NCBI GenBank assembly: GCA_003282985.1
Contig: QBYE01000005.1
Span: 1 to 64,000 of the forward strand
DNA: 64,000 nt
Direction of reading: 5' to 3'
Origin: Pelagibacteraceae bacterium AG-325-E08
Lineage (GTDB): Bacteria > Pseudomonadota > Alphaproteobacteria > Pelagibacterales > Pelagibacteraceae
Both the position numbers and the translations under genes were made by a program. Below, piece by piece: positions 33,347-41,715 of the stretch. The stretch's first letter is position 1, and the number at the start of each line of letters is the position of its first letter. A model generated the notes under the pieces. That model had not been told where the DNA came from. It made no database searches and saw only the letters and a program-made list of their open reading frames with translations.

Positions 33347-33934
33347 TTATTTTGGATCTAAACCCATTTCTTTCATATCTTGATAACGATCTCCAGTTCT
33401 GGCATGTGCTCTACCACTTGAAGCACCTCCGATTGCAATTACTATTTCATCATCAAATGGTGCATCGTGAATTGTAAACTCATGAGTTAAATAATAAGGT
33501 CTTAAACCTGAGTCGGTTTTATGCATCATTGGTATAGATATTTTAGAGCCTGCAGGACCTCTAGTGTTTGTAAAACTTAAATAAGATGTTCCACCAACAG
33601 CATCTCTAAATTTATTTCCAAATCTTAAGGTATGAATGAATGCTGATGCATGTTCAATTTCACCGTTTAAGCCAACAGTTCCTGCTTTACCATAAGCTAA
33701 AATTTTTTCTGGTGATCCAATTTCTTTTATTAATTCTGGAACTAAAATATCACCAAGTTTTGGAGCCAAATCTAAAATGATTGGTTTTAAATCTTCGACA
33801 AAACCTTTTCCAGCCCAAGGATTTTTGAACACAGCAGCTACTGATACTAATAAGACTGGTTCTTTAGCTTTCTTTCCACCCTCAATGAAAGTTTTATCAA
33901 CAAACTTTGTAAACTTTCTAAGTTCTAAATCCAT
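33347..33934 (-). CDS. 'Amino acid synthesis' (AA_synth / DUF1185) family protein
   Basis: ~195 aa; AVFKNPWAGKGFVEDL, YGKAGTVGLNGEIEHASAFIHTLRFGNKFRDAVGG, GGASSGRAHARTGDRYQDM match my recollection of this family. Confidence 0.78.
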   Translation of the reverse strand: MDLELRKFTKFVDKTFIEGGKKAKEPVLLVSVAAVFKNPWAGKGFVEDLKPIILDLAPKLGDILVPELIKEIGSPEKILAYGKAGTVGLNGEIEHASAFIHTLRFGNKFRDAVGGTSYLSFTNTRGPAGSKISIPMMHKTDSGLRPYYLTHEFTIHDAPFDDEIVIAIGGASSGRAHARTGDRYQDMKEMGLDPK

Positions 33935-35100
33935 TAACTTGCTTTTTCTATATTAGAAGAGTCTAAATTAATTTTTGGAATTACCTCGTCATTAAATAAT
34001 TTAATGCTTCTCATGCAAGCTTTATGATCTATACCGGGGAAGTTTGACCAAACTTGTAGATTTTGTAAATTTAATTCAGATTTTAATTCGTTAATTTTAC
34101 TAACAACATACTCAGGAGTACCAAATAATAAATTTCTTTTATGAAGAAAATCATAGTTTAGTAAATCCAATTTATGTTTTGTCTCAGGAAGTTCTTCGCC
34201 AGGATCCATGTGATTTCCTAAGCCTCTCCAATGACAAACCCATTTCATATAATTAATGATGTGTTCACCAGCCATTTTTTCTGCTTCTTCCATAGTTTCA
34301 GCAACAAACATATCTCTTACTAAAGATATACCTTCTCCTAATGGAACATCTCTATTTTCAGCCTTTGATTTTGCATCTCTATAAATTTCAAATCTTTTCT
34401 TTAAAGCTTTAACAGTTGGTATCCACATAATTGTATTTAAACCATTCTGTGCAGCCCACTCAATTGATCTAGCGCCATCAACAACTTGCCAAATAGGAGG
34501 ATGCGGTGATTGTTTTGGTTTAGGAACGATACTTATTTTTTTTATTTCATTTGTTTTTGTATCTAAAAATTTTTCACTTGGCGGACTCATATCATGTTGC
34601 CAAACAAAGTTTGGTGATGGATAAGTATAAAATTCACCTTGGTGATTAAAAAACTCTTCTGTCCAAGCTTTTTTCATGATTGTTAAAGACTCTTCGAATA
34701 GTCTAAAATTTTTAGCTTGGTCTTTAAGATCAGCCTCTTTATTCATATTTATTGCTTCTCTTCCATAAATCCCTCGGCCAATACCTACATCAACTCTGCC
34801 ACCTGATAATTGATCTAGTAAAGCTATGTCTTCTGCTAATCTTATTGGGTTATGAAATGTAATGACATTGCAGGCTTGTCCAATTCTTATTTGTTTAGTT
34901 CTAGCTGCTGCATCAACACCCATCATTAATGGATTAGTACAGGACTCCATTCCTTCATGATTAAAATGATGCTCAGTATACCAAATTGAGTCCCAATTAT
35001 TTTCATCACAAAAAGTTGTGATCTCTTTAGTTTCATCAAGTAGTTGATTATATGGCTTGTGATTCCAATTCGTGGTGTTGCAAAAATAACCAAATTTCAT
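33934..35100 (-). CDS. LLM-class (bacterial luciferase-like) flavin-dependent monooxygenase
   Basis: WYTEHHFNHEG, AARTKQIRIGQACNVITFHNPIRLAEDIALLDQLSGGRVDVGIGRG, GTPEYVVSKI. Confidence 0.9.
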   Translation of the reverse strand: MKFGYFCNTTNWNHKPYNQLLDETKEITTFCDENNWDSIWYTEHHFNHEGMESCTNPLMMGVDAAARTKQIRIGQACNVITFHNPIRLAEDIALLDQLSGGRVDVGIGRGIYGREAINMNKEADLKDQAKNFRLFEESLTIMKKAWTEEFFNHQGEFYTYPSPNFVWQHDMSPPSEKFLDTKTNEIKKISIVPKPKQSPHPPIWQVVDGARSIEWAAQNGLNTIMWIPTVKALKKRFEIYRDAKSKAENRDVPLGEGISLVRDMFVAETMEEAEKMAGEHIINYMKWVCHWRGLGNHMDPGEELPETKHKLDLLNYDFLHKRNLLFGTPEYVVSKINELKSELNLQNLQVWSNFPGIDHKACMRSIKLFNDEVIPKINLDSSNIEKAS

Positions 35101-35240
35101 TCGAACCTCCTTAAATAATCAAATCTAAGACGATCGATCCCACTTTCGTATTTTGTAAATATCGACGAGTTATGTATCGCTCAATCAAGACTGTAATTTA
35201 ACTAGACTATTTAATCAATATATATTTAATCAGCAATTAA

Positions 35241-35984
35241 ATGAAACTAACTAAAATAGAACCAAAATTTATTAAAAAACATAACCCAAGGGTAGGATTA
35301 ATTACTTTAGCAAGTGATTTTAGGATTGAAAAAGATTTTAACAATATAATTTATGGTAAAGACATAGACTTATTTTGTAACAGAATTCAAAGTTACAATC
35401 CCTTAACAAATGAAACATTAAAAAAAATGGCAGATGATATTCCTAAAGTTGTTAAGAATATCTTACCTGATCAAAAAATTGATTGTATAGCCTATGGATG
35501 TACTTCAGGAACAATTGCTGCAGGATATGCATCTATTTATGAAAAAGTTAATTCAACAAAACCAAATACAAAAGTTACAACACCAATTACATCTGCAATT
35601 AATGCATTAAAGGCACTTAAGATAAATAAATTATCTGTATTCACACCTTATACAGATGAAATAAATCAGTCAGTAATTAATTATTTTAAAAAAGAAAATA
35701 TAGAAATCACTGGACTAACTTATTTTGATATAGCCTCAGATTTAGATATAGGAAAAGTTAATCCAGATCATTTATTTGATGTTTTAAATAAAATAGATTT
35801 GTTAAATAGTGATGCATTGTTTGTTTCTTGTACTGCGTTACCCGTGTTATCAATTATTAAAGATCTAGAAAAAAAAATGAGTAAAATTGTTTTATCTAGC
35901 AATCAAACTTTAATATGGGACACACTTAAACAGATTGATTTTAAAAGTAAAGTTGAAGGCTACGGTGAATTATTTAATAATTAG
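35241..35984 (+). CDS. Asp/Glu racemase-superfamily protein resembling ectoine utilization protein EutA / maleate cis-trans isomerase
   Basis: RVGLITLASDFRIEKDF, IAYGCTSGTIAAG (Cys), VFTPYTDEINQSVINYF, LFVSCTALPVLSII (Cys), SSNQTLIWD. Confidence 0.8.
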   Translation: MKLTKIEPKFIKKHNPRVGLITLASDFRIEKDFNNIIYGKDIDLFCNRIQSYNPLTNETLKKMADDIPKVVKNILPDQKIDCIAYGCTSGTIAAGYASIYEKVNSTKPNTKVTTPITSAINALKALKINKLSVFTPYTDEINQSVINYFKKENIEITGLTYFDIASDLDIGKVNPDHLFDVLNKIDLLNSDALFVSCTALPVLSIIKDLEKKMSKIVLSSNQTLIWDTLKQIDFKSKVEGYGELFNN

Positions 35985-35987
35985 ATT

Positions 35988-37157
35988 ATGAATTTTACTA
36001 GAGAAGAATACAAATCAAGATTAAAAAAAGTCCAAGCTTCAATGCAGAAAAAAGGTATTGAACTTTTAATCTCACAAGATCCATCTAATATGAATTATTT
36101 AACAGGTTATGACGCTTGGTCATTTTATTATGCTCAATGTGTAATGGTACATATAAACGCCGATGAACCAATTTGTTTTGTTAGAAATCAAGATGCGGGA
36201 GGCGCATATATAAAAACCTATCTAAAAGATGAAAATATAATTAAGTATCATGAAAAATATATTCATACATGGCCGTTACACCCTTATGATGCTTTAGTAG
36301 ATCTTATTAAAGAAAGAAAGTGGGACAAACTCTCAGTAGGACTTGAAATGGATAGTCATTATTTCACCGCTTATTGTTACGAGAAAATTAAACAAGGTTT
36401 ACCAAATGCAAAAATTTTGGATTGTGAGCGGTTAGTAAATTGGGTTAGAGTTGTAAAATCTGATGCAGAAATAAAATTTATGAAAGCTGCATCTCAAATT
36501 TCTCAACTAGGAATGAAAAAGGCTTTTGAAGTTATCAGTCCAGGAGTAAGACAATGCGATGCAGTTTCAGAAATATATACTACATTAATAAAAGGAACTC
36601 CTGATTTTGGAGGAGATTATTCATCAATAGTTCCAATGATACCAACTGGAAAAGGTACATCTGCTTCACATTTAACGTGGTCAGAGGATAAATTTGTTGA
36701 AGGAGAAGCTACAATTATTGAATTATCAGGTGTTAATAAAAAATATCACTGTCCTATGGCTCGTACAGTTCTACTAGGAAAACCAGACCAAAAAAAAATT
36801 GATACTATGAAGAAGACTAATGAAGCGCTTCAAGCAGGAATAGATCTAGTTAAAGCAGGAAATACTGCTGATGATGTTGCTCAAGCTTTTTGGAAAGTGT
36901 TAGATAAATATGGAATAGATAAAACTTCAAGAACTGGATATTCCATTGGTATAGGATATCCACCTGATTGGGGCGAGCATACTTTAAATATTTCTAAAGA
37001 TGATATGACGGTTTTACAACCTAATGTTACTTTTCATATGATTGCAGTGATGCAATTTGGGAATTGGGGAGTTGAAGCATCTGAAGCAATTAGAGTTACA
37101 GATAAGGGTTATGAATTATTTTGTAACTTTTCTAAAGAACTTCATGTGAAAAGCTAG
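35988..37157 (+). CDS. M24-family (creatinase-fold) hydrolase resembling ectoine hydrolase DoeA/EutD
   Basis: YLTGYDAWSFYYAQCVMV, RNQDAGGAYIKT, GGDYSSIVPMIPTGKGTSASHLTW, KKYHCPMARTVLLGKP, SRTGYSIGIGYPPDWGEHTLNI match recalled DoeA/EutD sequences. Confidence 0.8.
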   Translation: MNFTREEYKSRLKKVQASMQKKGIELLISQDPSNMNYLTGYDAWSFYYAQCVMVHINADEPICFVRNQDAGGAYIKTYLKDENIIKYHEKYIHTWPLHPYDALVDLIKERKWDKLSVGLEMDSHYFTAYCYEKIKQGLPNAKILDCERLVNWVRVVKSDAEIKFMKAASQISQLGMKKAFEVISPGVRQCDAVSEIYTTLIKGTPDFGGDYSSIVPMIPTGKGTSASHLTWSEDKFVEGEATIIELSGVNKKYHCPMARTVLLGKPDQKKIDTMKKTNEALQAGIDLVKAGNTADDVAQAFWKVLDKYGIDKTSRTGYSIGIGYPPDWGEHTLNISKDDMTVLQPNVTFHMIAVMQFGNWGVEASEAIRVTDKGYELFCNFSKELHVKS

Positions 37158-37213
37158 TTATTAGGGGTTGATATTTACACTTACAAATGTTTTAAATTCA
37201 TAATTTTATTTCA

Positions 37214-38293
37214 ATGAATAAAGAATTCGTAAAATTTGACAAAGTAGATAAAAGTTATGACGGTAAAATACTTGTCGTAAAAGATCTTCAATTAGACATT
37301 GAAGAAGGAGAGTTTGTTACTATGTTAGGACCTTCTGGTTCTGGTAAGACTACTTGTTTAATGATGTTGGCTGGATTTGAAACACCAACCCATGGTGAAA
37401 TTTATTTAGACGGAAAAGCAATTTCAAGTATTCCACCCCATAAAAGAGGTATCGGAATGGTATTTCAAAATTACGCTTTGTTTCCACATATGACAGTTTA
37501 TGAAAATTTAGCATTTCCTTTAAGAGTTAGAAAAATTCCTAAAGATGAAGCAGATAAGAAAATTGATAAAGCTCTATCAATGGTTTCACTGCAAGGATTT
37601 GCTCAAAGAATGCCAGGTCAATTGTCTGGGGGACAGCAACAAAGAGTTGCAGTAGCGAGGTCACTAGTATTTGATCCACAACTAGTTTTAATGGATGAAC
37701 CTCTGGGTGCTTTAGATAAAAATTTGAGAGAGAGTATGCAGTATGAAATTAAACATATTCATGAAAGTATTGGTGTGACTGTTGTTTATGTAACACATGA
37801 CCAAAGTGAAGCTCTTACAATGTCAAATCGTATTGCAGTTTTCAATGATGGTAAAGTTCAACAGCTCTCAAGTCCTGATGAACTGTATGAAAAACCAGTT
37901 AATTCATTTGTTGCAGAATTTATTGGAGAAAATAATACTTTTGCTGGAGAAGTGTCAGATATTTCTGGTGGAAAATGTAAAGTGAAGTTAGCTAATGCAG
38001 AAATATTAGCAAATCCTATTTCTGTTAAAGGAAAAGGGGATAAAACTACCGTATCTTTAAGACCTGAGAGAGCTTTAATTAATCCAAGTGATAAGATGGA
38101 TAATGTTCATAACGGAAAAATTGAAGAAGTTATTTACCATGGTGACCATACTAGAGTCAGAATTAATTTATTAGGAAATTCTGAATTTATTCTCAAAGTA
38201 CCAAATAGTTCATCTAATCTTGATATTAAATTAGGTAATGAAATCAAGATTGGTTGGAATAGTGAAGATGCTAGAGCATTAGACCCAAAATAA
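37214..38293 (+). CDS. potA: Polyamine-type ABC transporter ATPase (PotA-like)
   Basis: GPSGSGKTTCLMMLAGFETPTHGEIYLDGKAI, LSGGQQQRVAVARSL, TOBE domain. Confidence 0.85.
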   Translation: MNKEFVKFDKVDKSYDGKILVVKDLQLDIEEGEFVTMLGPSGSGKTTCLMMLAGFETPTHGEIYLDGKAISSIPPHKRGIGMVFQNYALFPHMTVYENLAFPLRVRKIPKDEADKKIDKALSMVSLQGFAQRMPGQLSGGQQQRVAVARSLVFDPQLVLMDEPLGALDKNLRESMQYEIKHIHESIGVTVVYVTHDQSEALTMSNRIAVFNDGKVQQLSSPDELYEKPVNSFVAEFIGENNTFAGEVSDISGGKCKVKLANAEILANPISVKGKGDKTTVSLRPERALINPSDKMDNVHNGKIEEVIYHGDHTRVRINLLGNSEFILKVPNSSSNLDIKLGNEIKIGWNSEDARALDPK

Positions 38294-38331
38294 ACACCAA
38301 TTACATCTTGTATAACTTACAAAAAGGGCTG

Positions 38332-38360
38332 TTGACTCTCATTATCGATCTTGTTGTAAT
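38332..38360 (+). promoter_or_regulatory. Near-consensus sigma70-type promoter for the substrate-binding protein gene
   Basis: TTGACT (38332-38337), 17-nt spacer, TGTAAT (38355-38360), then SD ggagga before ATG 38396. Confidence 0.65.
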
Positions 38361-38395
38361 CTACTTTTATAAAAAAACGTTTAAACGGAGGAAAA

Positions 38396-39517
38396 ATGAA
38401 AACACTTAGTAAATTATTACTAGCCATTTCTTTTGCTATCTCTGTAACTACTTCAGCATTTGCAGTAACTGCAGTGTCTTGGGGTGGAGCTTACACAGAG
38501 TCTCAAAAGTTAGGTTATGGTGATCCTACTGGTAAAGCCCTTGGTATAACTATCAATTGGGTTGATTATTCAGGTGGATTATCTGAGATCAAAGCACAAA
38601 AAGAAGCTGGCAAAATTACGTGGGATATAATCGACGTATTTGCAATGGATACTATCAATGGATGTGATGAAGGATTATTTGTTGAATTTGATTTTGACAA
38701 AGATTTCCCACCTGCACCAGATGGAACTCCTGCAAGTAAAGATTTCTTTACTGCAATGCCAAGTAAATGTGCTGTAGGAAACATTTTATATTCTTGGAAC
38801 TACGCTTATAACAAAAACAATGTTAAAGGCACTCCAAAGACTATCAAAGATTTCTTTAACACTAAAAAATTCCCTGGAAAAAGAGCTATCTACAAAGGCG
38901 CTCTAACAAACTTAGAAATCGCTTTAGCTGCAGATGGAATTAAACCAGGAAAAGGTGGAGCAAAAATCTACAAAGCTTTAAATACTGAAAAAGGTGTTGA
39001 TAGAGCTATGAACAAGATCAAAGAATTATGCACAGATCCAAAAGGTGGATGTGTATTTTGGTCTGCAGGTGCTCAACCACCAGAACTATTAGTTTCGGGT
39101 GAAGTTGTAATGGCTACAGGTTGGAATGGTAGATTCTTCAATGCAGAAGTTGGAGAAGGTGCACCAATCGTACAAGTATGGGATGGACAAGGTCTTGACT
39201 ACGAGTATTTCGTACAAGTTAAGGGTGGACCAAACGATGCTAATGGTATGGCTAAAAAAGCTTTAGCTATGATGACTAGTACAGAGATGTTAGCAGGAAG
39301 TGCAAAATACATTGCATACGCTCCTTGGAGAAAATCTTCTATAGCGATTATGGAAGCAGGAGAGCCATGGTATAAAGATGGTAAAACTAACATGGTACCA
39401 CAAATGCCAACTGCACCACAAAACACTAAAAACTATTTCTTAGTTGACCCTATTTTCTGGGCTGACAACGGAACAGAGCTAGGTGAGAAGTGGGAAGCTA
39501 TGAAAGCTGGTCTATAA
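38396..39517 (+). CDS. Polyamine-type ABC transporter substrate-binding protein (PotD/PotF-like)
   Basis: Signal peptide; VSWGGAYTESQKLGYGDPTGKALGITINWVDYSGG; type II SBP; flanked by PotA- and PotBC-like genes. Confidence 0.87.
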   Translation: MKTLSKLLLAISFAISVTTSAFAVTAVSWGGAYTESQKLGYGDPTGKALGITINWVDYSGGLSEIKAQKEAGKITWDIIDVFAMDTINGCDEGLFVEFDFDKDFPPAPDGTPASKDFFTAMPSKCAVGNILYSWNYAYNKNNVKGTPKTIKDFFNTKKFPGKRAIYKGALTNLEIALAADGIKPGKGGAKIYKALNTEKGVDRAMNKIKELCTDPKGGCVFWSAGAQPPELLVSGEVVMATGWNGRFFNAEVGEGAPIVQVWDGQGLDYEYFVQVKGGPNDANGMAKKALAMMTSTEMLAGSAKYIAYAPWRKSSIAIMEAGEPWYKDGKTNMVPQMPTAPQNTKNYFLVDPIFWADNGTELGEKWEAMKAGL

Positions 39518-39555
39518 TTTAAGTTTTATTAAACTTAATTATATATTATAATTTA

Positions 39556-39585
39556 AGGGCGGTTATTTGATAACCGCCCTTTTTA
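39556..39585 (+). terminator. Intrinsic terminator downstream of the substrate-binding protein gene
   Basis: agggcggttat-ttg-ataaccgccct perfect 11-bp stem followed by ttttt. Confidence 0.9.
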
Positions 39586-39588
39586 TTT

Positions 39589-40842
39589 ATGAGCTCAGAA
39601 ACACAAAAAATTTTAACGACAGACGGTATACCTTTAGAAGTAAGTCTTAAGAAAGCCGAGAGAAGAAACAAGATAAAAGCTTTTTTACTTGTTGCTCCAC
39701 TATTATTATTTTTGATTATTACTTACGTGTTTCCAATTGGTGATATGCTTATGAGAAGTGTTGATGATAAAATGGTGACTGAAATGCTCCCTAAAACATT
39801 TAAAGCGATGGAAAAGTGGGATGGAAAAGAATTACCAGAAGAAGATGTTTTTAAAGCCTTCTATTTAGACTTTAGACAATTAGTTGATGAAAAGCGTGAA
39901 GGTAAATTATCAACTCAACTTAATTATACAAAAAATGGATTTAAAAGTATTATTAAAAAACTTAGAAGAAAATCAAAAAACTTTGAAGAAGGAAATTATA
40001 AAGAACAAATAATGGCAGTCCATAAAAGATGGGCTGATGTTGAATATTGGAAAGCAATTAAACGAAGAGCCCCAGCATATACAAGTCAAAAATATCTAAA
40101 AGGTATGGATATGTTTAAAAATGAAAATGGGGAAATTGTTAGTGTTTCTGAGGATAGAAGAATTCACAGAATTTTATGGCTTAGAACTTTAGAAATTGCA
40201 TTTTTTGTAACGCTATTTTGTTTTTTGATGGCTTACCCAATAGCTCATTTGTTAGCTACTTTACCCATGAAGTATAGTAACTTACTAATGATCTGCGTGT
40301 TGCTTCCGTTTTGGACGTCTCTTCTTGTAAGAACTGCTAGCTGGATGATTTTGTTACAACAGCAAGGTGTCGTAAATGATTTCTTTGTAGGAATAGGTTT
40401 AGTTGCTGATGATGCAAGGCCTGAGATGATGTACAATAAAACAGGGACATATGTTGCAATGACACAGATTCTGTTGCCTTTTATGGTTTTACCACTTTAC
40501 AGTGTTATGAAAACTATTTCACCAAGCTTAATGAGGGCTGGAAAATCATTAGGTGGAACACCAATAGTTGCGTTTTGGAAAGTTTATTTTCCTTTAACAA
40601 TTCCTGGAATTGGTGCTGGTTGTTTACTGTGCTTTATATTAGCAATTGGTTATTACATTACACCCGCCTTAGTTGGAGGAGCTTCAGGAACATTGATTAG
40701 TAACCAAATAGCATTTCACATGAAAAGTACACTTGATTGGAGTTTTGCATCAGCGATGGGTTTAATGTTGCTTGCTGGAGTTTTAGCAATTTACTGGGTT
40801 TATAATAAATTAGTTGGAATTGATAATATAAAGTTAGGATAA
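39589..40842 (+). CDS. Polyamine-type ABC permease (PotB-like) with a large insertion after TM1
   Basis: BPD permease EAA-like region (MRAGKSLGGTPIVAFWKVYFPLTIPG); ~130 aa charged segment after the first TM. Confidence 0.85.
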   Translation: MSSETQKILTTDGIPLEVSLKKAERRNKIKAFLLVAPLLLFLIITYVFPIGDMLMRSVDDKMVTEMLPKTFKAMEKWDGKELPEEDVFKAFYLDFRQLVDEKREGKLSTQLNYTKNGFKSIIKKLRRKSKNFEEGNYKEQIMAVHKRWADVEYWKAIKRRAPAYTSQKYLKGMDMFKNENGEIVSVSEDRRIHRILWLRTLEIAFFVTLFCFLMAYPIAHLLATLPMKYSNLLMICVLLPFWTSLLVRTASWMILLQQQGVVNDFFVGIGLVADDARPEMMYNKTGTYVAMTQILLPFMVLPLYSVMKTISPSLMRAGKSLGGTPIVAFWKVYFPLTIPGIGAGCLLCFILAIGYYITPALVGGASGTLISNQIAFHMKSTLDWSFASAMGLMLLAGVLAIYWVYNKLVGIDNIKLG

Positions 40843-40847
40843 ATAGA

Positions 40848-41702
40848 ATGGCTTTACCAAAACATACAGAACTACACTATAGGATTTGGCATTATTTTTA
40901 TTTAACAATCTGTGGTCTTGTCTTCTTTTTCTTAATTGCACCACTGTTTGTAATATTTCCACTATCTTTTAATGCTGAAGAATTTTTAAGTTTTTCAGAC
41001 GGAATGAAAAGTTTAGACCCAGATGCTTTCTCATTAAGATGGTACAAAGATATGGTTTATGGAACAAAAAATCCTTGGGGCTTAGCTGCCAAAAATAGTT
41101 TTATCATTGCAATTTTTGCAACAATTGGTTCAGTTTTATTGGGAACAGTTGCTGCTCTAGGTTTAAGTAGTAGGCATATGCCCTACAAAGGTATAATCAT
41201 GGCAGTTTTAATATCTCCAATGATTGTTCCATTAATTATTTCTGGTGTAGCAATATTTTTCTTTATGGCTAAAGCTGGTTTAGCAGCAACTCATACAGGT
41301 ATAGTTCTAGCACATATTATTCTAGGTACACCATTTGTAGTTATTACTGTTACTGCTACTTTATCAGGATTTGATCATAGTGTTACGAGAGCCGCGGCAA
41401 GTCTTGGTAGTAATCCAGTTAATACTTTTATGAAAATTACTTTACCTTTAATTTTACCCGGTGTGATATCTGGAGGACTTTTTGCTTTTGTAACTTCTTT
41501 TGATGAAGTTGTAGTAGTTTTATTTTTAGCAGGTTTAGAAAACACGACTATACCAATTCAAATGTGGACAGGTCTAAGAGAACAGTTAAGTCCAACTATT
41601 CTTGCTGTTGCAACTTGTCTAATTATTTTATCAACATTAATATTAGTAACCGCTGAACTTTTAAGAAGAAGATCTGAGAGACTCAGAGGAATAAACCGAT
41701 AG
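40848..41702 (+). CDS. Polyamine-type ABC permease (PotC-like)
   Basis: TRAAASLGSNPVNTFMKITLPLILPGVISGGLFAFVTSFDEVVVVLF. Confidence 0.88.
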   Translation: MALPKHTELHYRIWHYFYLTICGLVFFFLIAPLFVIFPLSFNAEEFLSFSDGMKSLDPDAFSLRWYKDMVYGTKNPWGLAAKNSFIIAIFATIGSVLLGTVAALGLSSRHMPYKGIIMAVLISPMIVPLIISGVAIFFFMAKAGLAATHTGIVLAHIILGTPFVVITVTATLSGFDHSVTRAAASLGSNPVNTFMKITLPLILPGVISGGLFAFVTSFDEVVVVLFLAGLENTTIPIQMWTGLREQLSPTILAVATCLIILSTLILVTAELLRRRSERLRGINR

Positions 41703-41715
41703 TAAAAATCATCTA

